Shown in pieces: positions 7,827 through 14,868 of a DNA stretch of 33,690 bases. The translations under genes and the position numbers were made by a program. This stretch comes from Bacteroidota bacterium. GTDB lineage: Bacteria > Bacteroidota > Ignavibacteria > UBA10030 > SZUA-254. The DNA is taken from the NCBI GenBank assembly GCA_020056225.1, contig JAGVIE010000026.1, positions 1 to 33,690 of the forward strand, given 5' to 3'. Position 1 is the stretch's first letter. Every line of letters begins with the position of its first letter. The notes beneath the pieces are model-generated. The model searched no databases. It saw only the letters and a list, made by a program, of their open reading frames with translations, and was not told the origin of the DNA.

Positions 7827-8336
7827 CTATTTCCTTATTAGCTTCACACGTGCGAAGGGTTGACTCTTCTCTTCATTATCCATCTGCCATTGCCAGGTAT
7901 CAGTATCTCTGGTGTACGTGAATGTCGTGTAGAAGAGCCCGCCATCACTACCCTTGAATAAAAACGCAATCTTATCACCGCTCCGTTTTGCATGACCGAT
8001 TGCCTGAGCCGAGAGACCACCGCCGCCTGTTACATCGAGCCAAAGACAAGCGTACCGGCTCGACGGTTGATCCCAGCAGATGAAGACAATCGCTTCATAC
8101 TCCGCTTCACCGTTAGCATTCTTTTCGCGAGAGGTTTCGTGAAGTTGCAGGTACTGATGACCCAGCACCCATTCTGCGATAATATCGTGTGTCGTCTCTT
8201 TTCCATCTATGGTGCCCTGAAGAACCCACTTCCCGATCATATGATCGAGCAAGGAATCCTGAAATGTCGTTTGCTGTGCCGACATGGGTAGTGAAACCAG
8301 AACAACTAATAAGATGATTTTTATAAAAGTTATCAT
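7827..8336 (-). CDS. Secreted DUF1579-like beta-barrel protein
   Basis: The 169-residue protein has a signal peptide (MITFIKIILLVVLVSLPMSA) and then DSLLDHMIGKWVLQGTIDGK, the opening typical of DUF1579/lipocalin-like barrels. Alternating beta strands continue to the C-terminus (ARVKLIRK). HDIIAEWVLGHQYLQLHE and CLWLDVTGGGG also fit that family. The ligand is unknown. It resembles the product of the gene at 6611 in design rather than in sequence. The spacer upstream (8337-8540) contains the best attC-like site of the region, and the MITE-like element begins just after its stop. Confidence 0.7.
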   Translation of the reverse strand: MITFIKIILLVVLVSLPMSAQQTTFQDSLLDHMIGKWVLQGTIDGKETTHDIIAEWVLGHQYLQLHETSREKNANGEAEYEAIVFICWDQPSSRYACLWLDVTGGGGLSAQAIGHAKRSGDKIAFLFKGSDGGLFYTTFTYTRDTDTWQWQMDNEEKSQPFARVKLIRK

Positions 8337-8365
8337 TGAGTGCTTTCTTCAATAAATGTGATGGT

Positions 8366-8470
8366 GCCCTAACACTCTGGCTAACCTGCCGCGCCAATGA
8401 CTTTCCTGCGTAGCACCGCTGCGTTGCCCGCGGCCTCATTGGAGCTGTCAAAGCTCCAAACCTTGTTAAA
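8366..8470 (-). other. Candidate integron attC recombination site
   Basis: On the minus strand it starts TTTAACAAGG (R''-like) and ends GGTTAGCC-AGAGT-GTTAGGGC (L'-spacer-R'-like). In between, GGAGCT/AGCTCC (7-nt spacing or less) and CAATGA/TCATTG form nested stems around a GC-rich core. Length of 105 bp, placement directly after a gene and before the next start, and orientation match attC. The overall plan recalls Vibrio VCR repeats. The GTTRRRY consensus is imperfect and outer-arm pairing is weak. Confidence 0.45.
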
Positions 8471-8540
8471 TATATTGCGCAGCTATTAGGCTCCATTGCC
8501 GTATTGGCAATGTTGGATCTTTGACGGCCATTTGCTTGCA

Positions 8541-9356
8541 TCACTCGTCGATACTTGGTTCTGAACCAAGCTGCTGCTCGAGCACCTTGACAATCAGGGC
8601 CTCAGTCTCCGGATGGCGGTCCATGGCCGCCAGAAAGCCTGGAGAAAGATCGAAGGTTGCGCCAGCGTACATCCCCCCGTATTTCTGTTTGAGCAAGTCG
8701 TGATAGTTCATATGGACCTTGAGACCATATGAACACATCGCACCAAGCTCGATCTCGTCCAGTTCGAGTGCTTCCCTAACCTGATCGGGAAACGTCACCG
8801 GCTCCGCTTTATCCATCAAGAAAGAACGCCGAAACCAATAATCTTTCAGCAGCATTCTTGCAAGGATCAGGGCTTGAGGTCGAACGAGCAAGCGATTCGA
8901 ATGATCGGTTCGAGCTTCTTCTGGTCTTGTCGTTCGATATTCCGCTGCCATCTCTAGAAGCTTTTGTTCCCGATGGAGAACTGTACGAATCATTGCATAG
9001 GTCTTGCCCTCGTTCCTGATCGACTCAAGTACAGATCTTGCCTTACCCAGGTCCTCCACCGCTTCCTCATGACGGCCAACGGTGGCCAGGGCAAGTCCCC
9101 TGTTGAGCAGGCAACTCGCCTGATCATTTTCTGTTCCTTCAATCCCCTCGAAAATGGTCGCCGCTTTCCCCCATTGGTCGATTGCTCGAGGCACATTTCC
9201 GTTGTGAATGGCCGCAAACCCAGCATCTACAGCGTCGGCCGCTACGGCGTAAGGTTGTTTTGATATGGTCGGTTGCCTTTTTTTACCGTCGCTGTTGCAG
9301 GCACTAAAGGTGATTGATCCTGCGAGGATGACAATGTGGGCCACCCTCGCCAGCAC
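8541..9356 (-). CDS. TPR-containing lipoprotein of foreign composition
   Basis: I choose the GTG at 9356, which gives a lipoprotein signal (MLARVAHIVILAGSITFSAC) with an Arg before the hydrophobic stretch. The frame stays open upstream to an ATG at 9491, across a run of ten G/C pairs (9401-9410). The mature protein contains at least two TPR-like helical hairpins (AAIHNGNVPRAIDQWGKAA; ASCLLNRGLALATVGRHEEAV), so a scaffold or binding role is likely. The C-terminal half, with charged helices and HRE and DEIELG stretches, is not recognised. Codons are visibly GC-richer than in the neighbours, which suggests transfer. It is flanked on both sides by attC-like spacers and so may be one cassette. Confidence 0.65.
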   Translation of the reverse strand: MLARVAHIVILAGSITFSACNSDGKKRQPTISKQPYAVAADAVDAGFAAIHNGNVPRAIDQWGKAATIFEGIEGTENDQASCLLNRGLALATVGRHEEAVEDLGKARSVLESIRNEGKTYAMIRTVLHREQKLLEMAAEYRTTRPEEARTDHSNRLLVRPQALILARMLLKDYWFRRSFLMDKAEPVTFPDQVREALELDEIELGAMCSYGLKVHMNYHDLLKQKYGGMYAGATFDLSPGFLAAMDRHPETEALIVKVLEQQLGSEPSIDE

Positions 9357-9491
9357 CCATAAACGTAACGGCTCCGAGTCCGATTTAGAATATGTCCACT
9401 GGGGGGGGGGAAATTCTGCATATTTCTTGAGCATTGTTTGATTCCTTTCAACAAACGCGATCGAGTTATGAGAAATTTTTTCTTCAATCAT

Positions 9492-9740
9492 GTTTGCTTA
9501 ACGGCGTTGCCGATAAGCGGCTTCCCTGATTTACCCGCCAATCTTTTATTGTGGGACAAGAAAACCGCAAATAATACAACACCAATTGTTATTAAAATAT
9601 TCATTTAACAGCATTACTTTATACAACTAACACTAAACGGAAGAAAAAAATAATAATTACACAAATGCCAAATGCGAAACCGGCATCCACTTGATTGGCT
9701 GGTTATGTAAAGATTATATAAATGTATTCATAATATTGAT
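9492..9740 (-). other. Structured spacer with candidate attC-like ends
   Basis: This 249-bp gene-free stretch, read on the minus strand, has CATAACCAGCCAATCAAG (9707 downward) after the gene at 9741. It ends in GCTTATCGGCA-ACGCC-GTTAAGC (9496-9502), 4 bp before the next possible ATG. GTTAAGC is an exact GTTRRRY match. A second internal GTTAGTT occurs near 9625-9632. The distance between outer boxes (212 bp) is long for one attC, so it could be two degenerate sites or a site with an insertion. Confidence 0.35.
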
Positions 9741-10346
9741 TTAATTCATCATCAAATTAATATCTACCTCCGATTTTTTTAGAAGGCTTTTTGTCAAATC
9801 CACTATTGCTTGGGCAATCAATTTTTCTGCATTTTGGCCAGCTTCAGTTTGTCCTTTTTTCGATATTTCACCTAACTCTTCCCACGTGGGTTTAAAGGTA
9901 CTTTGTGCCGACATTAATAAATTTTGTCTGGCAACAGGATCCATTTCTTTAATTGCTAGAACTACTGTAAGATATTCATTGCTTTTCTGAAGATTCAACT
10001 TTATTACATTAGGGATATTCTTTGAGATGAAATTTTGCAAATCACTCTCAGTAAAACATTGATAATCCATCTGACCAATACTTTCTTTTACATAAATACT
10101 TTGTTGTTCTTTAATTATTCCAATAATTCGGTCAGGAGATATTATTACTTTTTTATGGATAGAATCAGAAATTGTTGATGAAGTTGTCTTTTCATCTGCG
10201 GTTTGTTGAGCAATAGTATATTCGGATTTTGTTTCAAGTTTTAAAAGCTTTTGATATAGCGTAAAATACGCACTTACTCCAGCAAGTATTAAACCCACGA
10301 TAATTCCAGTTATCAATTGTGAATAATTAATTTTAGTATTTGACAT
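9741..10346 (-). CDS. Membrane-anchored hypothetical protein
   Basis: The 201-residue product is not recognised. One N-terminal transmembrane segment (residues 9-29, LITGIIVGLILAGVSAYFTLY) is followed by a Ser/Thr-rich linker and a helical domain (residues 60-195) rich in Lys, Glu and Gln, suggesting a signal-anchored protein with an exported or cytosolic helical bundle. It lacks cysteine apart from one in YQCFTE. It lies 24 bp downstream of the gene at 10371 and is probably co-expressed with it. The two may work as a membrane pair. Composition is AT-rich, unlike the TPR gene downstream. Confidence 0.6.
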   Translation of the reverse strand: MSNTKINYSQLITGIIVGLILAGVSAYFTLYQKLLKLETKSEYTIAQQTADEKTTSSTISDSIHKKVIISPDRIIGIIKEQQSIYVKESIGQMDYQCFTESDLQNFISKNIPNVIKLNLQKSNEYLTVVLAIKEMDPVARQNLLMSAQSTFKPTWEELGEISKKGQTEAGQNAEKLIAQAIVDLTKSLLKKSEVDINLMMN

Positions 10347-10370
10347 ATTTTTACCTCTTGATAAATATAA

Positions 10371-10895
10371 TCAGTAATAACGTATAGAAATTGGATTAGA
10401 TGATACACTAAAATATGGTAATAAATTATTGAACTCGAATCCATCTGAAAGAAGATCACGACCACAGGAAATTAAAATAACTTGTATTGTGTTAGAACTA
10501 TCTTTTGATGATAAATATGATAAGTCAATAGTAAAATATAATTCTCCATCATCTCTTATAATTGGGCGCGGATAGACTCTCCAATTACCGAGAGGAACAG
10601 TTCTACGTGCAAGAGGATATATATCGAGATTTCTTTCTTTTAAATAAAATACAGCAGATTTTTTAGATTCTCTTAAAAGAACACTTCCATTTATACTTAT
10701 TGATTTACCAGATATTTTATTTATAGATGATTCATTAAGTGTAATGTCTAATAGCTCGGTTTGATTTGACAAAATAGTTTTAATGTCGCCAACACCAAAA
10801 AAAATGAGAGCAGAAAATATTGACGAAACAATTCCAAGTATAATACTTGTATTTTGGATATAATTCCACGTAGTATTTATTTTTTCTCTAGCCAT
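10371..10895 (-). CDS. Membrane-anchored hypothetical protein with beta-rich domain
   Basis: The 174-residue product is not recognised. A hydrophobic segment near residues 16-36 (SIILGIVSSIFSALIFFGVG) anchors it, and the remainder is mostly predicted beta strand (SISINGSVLL, SAVFYLKE, LYFTIDLSYL, TIQVILISCG), consistent with one extracytoplasmic immunoglobulin-like or sandwich domain. It precedes the helical membrane protein at 9741 by 24 bp. The spacer upstream of its start carries an attC-like half-site, and the pair 10895-9741 would then form a two-gene cassette. Confidence 0.6.
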   Translation of the reverse strand: MAREKINTTWNYIQNTSIILGIVSSIFSALIFFGVGDIKTILSNQTELLDITLNESSINKISGKSISINGSVLLRESKKSAVFYLKERNLDIYPLARRTVPLGNWRVYPRPIIRDDGELYFTIDLSYLSSKDSSNTIQVILISCGRDLLSDGFEFNNLLPYFSVSSNPISIRYY

Positions 10896-10937
10896 TAGTA
10901 AGTTTATATTTTTGAGTTATCAAAATATATTACTCCA

Positions 10938-11119
10938 GTATAACAGAGCGGAGCTAAGTTGCGGAGTAGAATATCTCGGTTTGTACTGCTCGCACCCGTG
11001 TCTCTGAGCCTATGATTTTTTCTTTTCACGATCTACTGCACCTGAGCAATTACAATTCGCCGACGCTCATTCCGTCAACTTGAGCCACGGTTCAGGTCGG
11101 CTAGATTTACTGGTTATAG
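10938..11119 (-). other. Candidate attC-like spacer with long imperfect palindromes
   Basis: On the minus strand the stretch opens with CTATAACCAGTAAATCTAG, overlapping the stop of the gene at 11114, and closes with CTTAGCTCC, five bases, then GTTATAC (10938-10958). The opening resembles that of the spacer at 9707 (ATAACCAG--AATC-AG). The closing repeats the half-site at 6500-6520. The interior has several short inverted repeats. At 182 bp it is longer than a typical attC, and GTTATAC deviates from consensus. Confidence 0.35.
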
Positions 11120-11623
11120 GGTTTTGCTTATTGCCTGTTTTATTTTTTCTTCGAGCTGTTTTGTTATGTCTTTTGGAATCGGGATATCTATTTCAATTAA
11201 ATTCTCTTCTTCAATTTTTCCTTTGATAATTTGTCTTTTTGAAATTTTAATCCGCGGTGTTTGTTTTCTATGTTCGCTTGATAAGCCCTTAATGATAGTG
11301 GTGATAAGGTCAATAACTGATTTTGCGAGTGTTGCCGATGCGGTCGCTAAAGCAAAGTATACAATTATCTCTGGGCCACTTTCATGCTGTTCAAGAACAA
11401 ATTTGTTTCCGTCTTTCTCGATTAATGCGTCGCCTTCATGTTTCACCGGACCACAGGGCTCTATAAATCTATTAATCATTCGCCATGTTTCTGACAAACA
11501 ACCAGAACAACAGCAGCCAACATCCAAAGGGGAAAGTTTTATTGAAATATAATTTTCGTATATTTTTGGAGTTTTCAATAAAGCAATTGCACGATCCATG
11601 CTCCTTTGTAATTTTTCTTCCAT
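11114..11623 (-). CDS. Hypothetical protein with CCCSGC cysteine cluster
   Basis: The 169-residue product is not recognised. Residues 37-42 are CCCSGC, with one more Cys in EPCGPV (near residue 56), a possible metal or cluster site. A hydrophobic helix follows (EIIVYFALATASATLAKSVIDLI, about 84-106). The rest is a charged strand-helix domain with a proline-rich step (EIDIPIPKDI). The helix followed by a basic beta segment loosely recalls effector-associated small components of conflict systems, but I would not assign it on that. A strong AAAGGAG precedes the ATG. It is the most upstream gene of the candidate cassette run. Confidence 0.6.
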   Translation of the reverse strand: MEEKLQRSMDRAIALLKTPKIYENYISIKLSPLDVGCCCSGCLSETWRMINRFIEPCGPVKHEGDALIEKDGNKFVLEQHESGPEIIVYFALATASATLAKSVIDLITTIIKGLSSEHRKQTPRIKISKRQIIKGKIEEENLIEIDIPIPKDITKQLEEKIKQAISKTL

Positions 11624-11818
11624 GTTTTCTCCTTTATTTTATTTTTTCCCCCTTAACTATTAATCATCCCGCCATCTTACCTGATAACATTCCGGTGGAG
11701 AGAATGCTATACAACACCTTCCTTAATAAAACATTTTATATATGGAAAACTCAAAAGGTGGCAGAAAATACAGTAGTAAAATACTATTCTTATTTTATAA
11801 AATCAACTTGTTGTTGAA
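11624..11818. other. Gene-free AT-rich spacer
   Basis: This stretch separates the gene at 11114 from the first RAYT unit. It contains the ribosome binding site of the minus-strand gene, and on the minus strand a GTTATC box at 11698-11693 preceded by CTCTCCACC and a five-base gap, a weak match to the other attC-like half-sites. I see no coding frame or RNA gene in the remainder. Confidence 0.4.
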
Positions 11819-11865
11819 GTGCGACTCACGTCCAACCTTGAGTCTTACCTGAACGTGAGTCGCAC
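11819..11865 (-). repeat. RAYT-associated 47-nt hairpin, subfamily A
   Basis: GTGCGACTCACGT and ACGTGAGTCGCAC form a perfect 13-bp stem around a 21-nt loop containing CCAACCTTGAGTCTTACCTG. It lies 6 bp past the stop of RAYT 1 and is in the same orientation as the copy at 12478-12524. The compensating change at the inner stem pair (CGT/ACG against CTT/AAG) shows the stem is maintained. Confidence 0.93.
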
Positions 11866-11871
11866 ATCTGT

Positions 11872-12450
11872 TCAATCAAAATAATACTTCTGCAAATCTT
11901 TATCAATTTTCTTTGGCGAAACATATTCCATAACAAATGTTTCATAATCTTTAGAAGATGGAAAGTTCTCTTTAATAAATTCTCGATCTACCAATATATC
12001 ATCCCTCAAACCAATCCAATCTGGATAGTTGGAATACTGCCATTTCTCGATATCAGTAACCAATCCTGCGTCCAATGGATTACGATGGATGTATCGACAT
12101 AAATGTATTAAGTGGCTGAACTTTTCAATCAATATTGCTTTGAAGGGAGCTTCGAACAACGTACCTGTTCTGTTGTACTTCTGATTGAAAGCTTTACTGT
12201 ATCCATTAAATATCGTTTGTACCATTCCTCCTACGCTCTTATCACCATCCTGCCTCAACAAGAAATGATAATGATTCGGCATCAAGCAGAAAGCTATAAC
12301 ACTCACCTTCGTACTTATAAAATATTTTCTGAGTTTTCTTAAAAGAAACTGGTAGTTTTCATCGGAGTGGAAAATCTTTACCCGGTTGCATCCACGGTTG
12401 TATATGTGATAATACTCGCCTTGAGTAAATTGTATGTTTCTTCTTGCCAT
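11872..12450 (-). CDS. REP-associated tyrosine transposase (RAYT 1, Y1/IS200-like)
   Basis: The 192-residue protein belongs to the Y1_Tnp / TnpA-REP family of single-strand HUH transposases. It opens with YYHIYNRGCNR, has the HUH metal motif in LMPNHYHFLLRQ, a Tyr-bearing helix (GYSKAFNQKYNRTGTLFE) that probably holds the nucleophile, and the family signature LCRYIHRNPLDAGL. All core motifs are intact and the length is normal, so it may be active. It is bounded by two hairpins (11819-11865 and 12478-12524), giving a 706-bp unit with the plan of an IS200/IS605 or REPtron element. It is collinear without gaps with RAYT 2 and, by eye, more than half identical. Confidence 0.95.
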   Translation of the reverse strand: MARRNIQFTQGEYYHIYNRGCNRVKIFHSDENYQFLLRKLRKYFISTKVSVIAFCLMPNHYHFLLRQDGDKSVGGMVQTIFNGYSKAFNQKYNRTGTLFEAPFKAILIEKFSHLIHLCRYIHRNPLDAGLVTDIEKWQYSNYPDWIGLRDDILVDREFIKENFPSSKDYETFVMEYVSPKKIDKDLQKYYFD

Positions 12451-12477
12451 ACTATCAACCTATGTGTGAATCATCAA

Positions 12478-12524
12478 GTGCGACTCACTTCCAACCTTGC
12501 AGCTAACCTGAAAGTGAGTCGCAC
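12478..12524 (-). repeat. RAYT-associated 47-nt hairpin, subfamily A
   Basis: GTGCGACTCACTT and AAGTGAGTCGCAC form a perfect 13-bp stem. The loop contains CCAACCTTGCAGCTAACCTG, close to the partner at 11819 and to the solitary copy at 6534. It lies 27 bp upstream of the RAYT 1 start and 9 bp past the stop of the ABC permease. Confidence 0.93.
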
Positions 12525-12533
12525 ATTTCTTGT

Positions 12534-13850
12534 CTAAAACACATGTCCCTTTTTAAATTGCCAGATGCTGATGCTTGTTATCAGGACAGCTATACCAATC
12601 AATATCCCAATGTGCGGAAGAATATCGAATATACTAGCATTACGCCACAGAACCTGTAATATTCCATCCATCGACCAATAGACGATTGTAAACTTACTGA
12701 TCGTCTGTATGAAATCGGGCATGAACGATGTTGGGAACCATGCGCCACCAATTGAACTCATCGCCAGAATTAAAAACATACCGTAACCGTTGGCTTGTCC
12801 GGCAGTTCTGCTGATTGACGAAAGAAGCATACCGAATGCCGTGCATGCCGTTGCAGCAGCGATGATGATAAGAACGAGATTAATAAAGTTAGAAAAAATA
12901 TCGATTTGGTAAAGCAAGCAACCGGCAGTGAAGAGAATAAGAAGCTGAATGAAACCAAGCGACATATTGTAAAGATACTTGCTCCAGAGTATCTGAACAC
13001 GTGAAATCGGTGAGGCAAGAAGCCGCAACACAACGCCGCTCTTTTTCTCTTCGAACAAAGCCGATGATGTGGCAGTGAGCGTAAACAAAAGAAACATCAT
13101 CGCCCAGCCGCCCACACTGCGCGTTGCCCAGGGGTTAGCGATGTCCTGTCCGACTAACTGCACTTTATCAAGTTGAAGTATGTTTTGGAAAAAACTATTC
13201 TTAGCACTATCACTTCCACCAGCCATTGACATAACTGAATCAACAGGTGGATTGGTTATCCATTTCGGGTCTATCTTGAAGTATTTCCCTACCGTCTTTG
13301 CAATTTCATTATTAAATGCTTTACCTGAATCCAATCCCAGAAACTTGACCGCTTGATTTTTCATCCCTTGCATAAAGATATCGGGTATTTCAGTCATAAT
13401 TGTTTTTTGCAGCATACCGTCTATCATTTGCATTTCGAGATCGTTCTTGGGATCGTAATAAAACTTCAGCTTCAATCCGAAAGCCGTATCGGATAACGCA
13501 TCAGCAGGAATCACAAGCGCCGCAGATACACTCCCCTTCCTCACATAATTCTGGATGGAAGAAGTATCGAATGGAATACGCTTGCCGTTTTCGTCCTTGT
13601 ATGATTTGATAAGCACAAAAGTTTTGGAAGAATCAAGAACTCGCTCGATTTTCTTTCCGATGGGTGATGTACTGTTATTCAGGAAGGCAATGTGAAGCTT
13701 TGTTGCAGTTCCACCCTTATTCAGATTACCAAAAACCGCTCCCCAAATTATTATCAACGCAATTGGAATGATGAACGTCATCGTGACTGCACGCCTGTCG
13801 CTCCAGAATAATTTATAATCTTTTCGGATCAGTTGAAGAATAGTTTTCAA
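12534..13850 (-). CDS. ABC-2 type transporter permease
   Basis: The 438-residue membrane subunit of an ABC exporter has one N-terminal transmembrane helix (about 22-42), a large extracytoplasmic domain (about 50-240) and five or so C-terminal helices. That is the usual layout of long ABC-2 permeases such as YhgE/NatB/DrrB-like proteins. The conserved segment FEEKKSGVVLRLLASPISRVQILWSKYL before the helical core is typical. The substrate cannot be told. Its ATG overlaps the TGA of the ATPase by 4 bp, so the two are translationally coupled. A RAYT hairpin follows the stop by 9 bp and could act as a 3' mRNA hairpin. Confidence 0.92.
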   Translation of the reverse strand: MKTILQLIRKDYKLFWSDRRAVTMTFIIPIALIIIWGAVFGNLNKGGTATKLHIAFLNNSTSPIGKKIERVLDSSKTFVLIKSYKDENGKRIPFDTSSIQNYVRKGSVSAALVIPADALSDTAFGLKLKFYYDPKNDLEMQMIDGMLQKTIMTEIPDIFMQGMKNQAVKFLGLDSGKAFNNEIAKTVGKYFKIDPKWITNPPVDSVMSMAGGSDSAKNSFFQNILQLDKVQLVGQDIANPWATRSVGGWAMMFLLFTLTATSSALFEEKKSGVVLRLLASPISRVQILWSKYLYNMSLGFIQLLILFTAGCLLYQIDIFSNFINLVLIIIAAATACTAFGMLLSSISRTAGQANGYGMFLILAMSSIGGAWFPTSFMPDFIQTISKFTIVYWSMDGILQVLWRNASIFDILPHIGILIGIAVLITSISIWQFKKGHVF

Positions 13851-14764
13851 TCTCTCAGCCTCCTTCCGGTCAGGTGCAGGAAATAAGATTCGAGCGTCGG
13901 TTTGTGCAGCTCAACAAACTTGTAGCTGATTGTGTGCTTTTCTAACGATTCGAAAAACTGAGATAGCTGGAATCCGGCGTTTGGCTTGAGTTGGTAATGA
14001 TCATTCTCATCAATTACAGAACCGAACTGTTTTAAGATATCAATCTTTGCAGTAGTGATTTGATTTTTTGTTATCAGAATAGTCTCATCGTATGGAAGCT
14101 TCTCTATCAACTCATCGATTGTCCCTTCAGCTATAATCTTTCCAAAGTCGATGATGGCGATACGTTTGCACAGGCGTTCCGCTTCCTCCATATAATGAGT
14201 TGTGTAAACGATAGTTTTACCTTTTTCATTAAGCATCAATAGATAATCGAAGATAGCATTGCGCGATTGCGGATCGATGCCAACTGTCGGTTCATCGCAT
14301 AAGAGTATCGGTGGGTCGTGAAGCATACTAGCGATGAGATTCAATCGCCTCTTCATTCCACCTGAAAATGTTTTTACTTTATCTTTGCGGCGCTCGTAGA
14401 GTTGAACCGATTCTAACTTCTCCTTGATGCGTTCTTTGAGAAATGTTTTCTCGATGTGATAAAAGCTTCCGAAAATATCTAAATTATCCTGTGCAGATAA
14501 ATCATCGTAGAGTGCTAACGATTGCGGCACCAAGCCGATGTTCTTGCGTGTGTGCAAACAATCCTGCGTTACCTTTTCGCCTGCGATATGAATCTCACCC
14601 TGGTCGGGATTGAGATAACCGACGAGTAAATTCATCAGTGTCGTTTTACCAGCCCCATTTGGACCAAGCAACCCGAAGAACTCCTGCTTGTTGATTGTGA
14701 GTGAGATATTATCCAACGCGGTAACTGTTGGATATTGTTTTGTGATGTTAGAGATTTTAATCAT
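13847..14764 (-). CDS. ABC transporter ATP-binding protein
   Basis: The 305-residue nucleotide-binding subunit pairs with the ABC-2 permease. It has Walker A GPNGAGKTT (about 35-43), a Q-loop VPQSLALYDDL, the signature FSGGMKRRL, Walker B ILLCDEPTVGIDP and the switch His in YTTHYMEEAE. The DrrA/CcmA-like C-terminal extension (about 225-305) follows. It exports an unknown substrate, perhaps a lipid or drug, as inferred from the subfamily. It is the first gene of the two-gene operon. The operon sits exactly between the two RAYT units, with hairpins 45 bp upstream of its start and 9 bp after its end. Confidence 0.95.
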   Translation of the reverse strand: MIKISNITKQYPTVTALDNISLTINKQEFFGLLGPNGAGKTTLMNLLVGYLNPDQGEIHIAGEKVTQDCLHTRKNIGLVPQSLALYDDLSAQDNLDIFGSFYHIEKTFLKERIKEKLESVQLYERRKDKVKTFSGGMKRRLNLIASMLHDPPILLCDEPTVGIDPQSRNAIFDYLLMLNEKGKTIVYTTHYMEEAERLCKRIAIIDFGKIIAEGTIDELIEKLPYDETILITKNQITTAKIDILKQFGSVIDENDHYQLKPNAGFQLSQFFESLEKHTISYKFVELHKPTLESYFLHLTGRRLRD

Positions 14765-14809
14765 GCTTTAATATACGAAAAGGAATATAGATGTTTCAAA
14801 CAAAGAAAA

Positions 14810-14856
14810 GTGCGACTCACCTCGTGTGGAGTGTAAGCACTGAAGGTGAGTCGCAC
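14810..14856 (-). repeat. RAYT-associated 47-nt hairpin, subfamily B
   Basis: GTGCGACTCACCT and AGGTGAGTCGCAC form a perfect 13-bp stem. The loop reads CGTGTGGAGTGTAAGCACTGA and differs from subfamily A. It lies 12 bp past the stop of RAYT 2 and is nearly identical (one loop base) to the copy at 15464. Confidence 0.93.
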
Positions 14857-14868
14857 TTATCCAATCGA

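Noticed and set aside
8113-8544. Minus-strand open frame of 143 codons across the 8337-8540 spacer
   Set aside because: It overlaps the DUF1579-like gene out of frame, reads through the attC-like palindromes and has no protein-like pattern. I consider it chance.
9242-9487. Alternative 81-codon frame across the poly-G tract
   Set aside because: It shares the tract with the TPR gene but continues with a non-protein-like, Arg/Ser-rich sequence. It is useful only as evidence that both frames are open.
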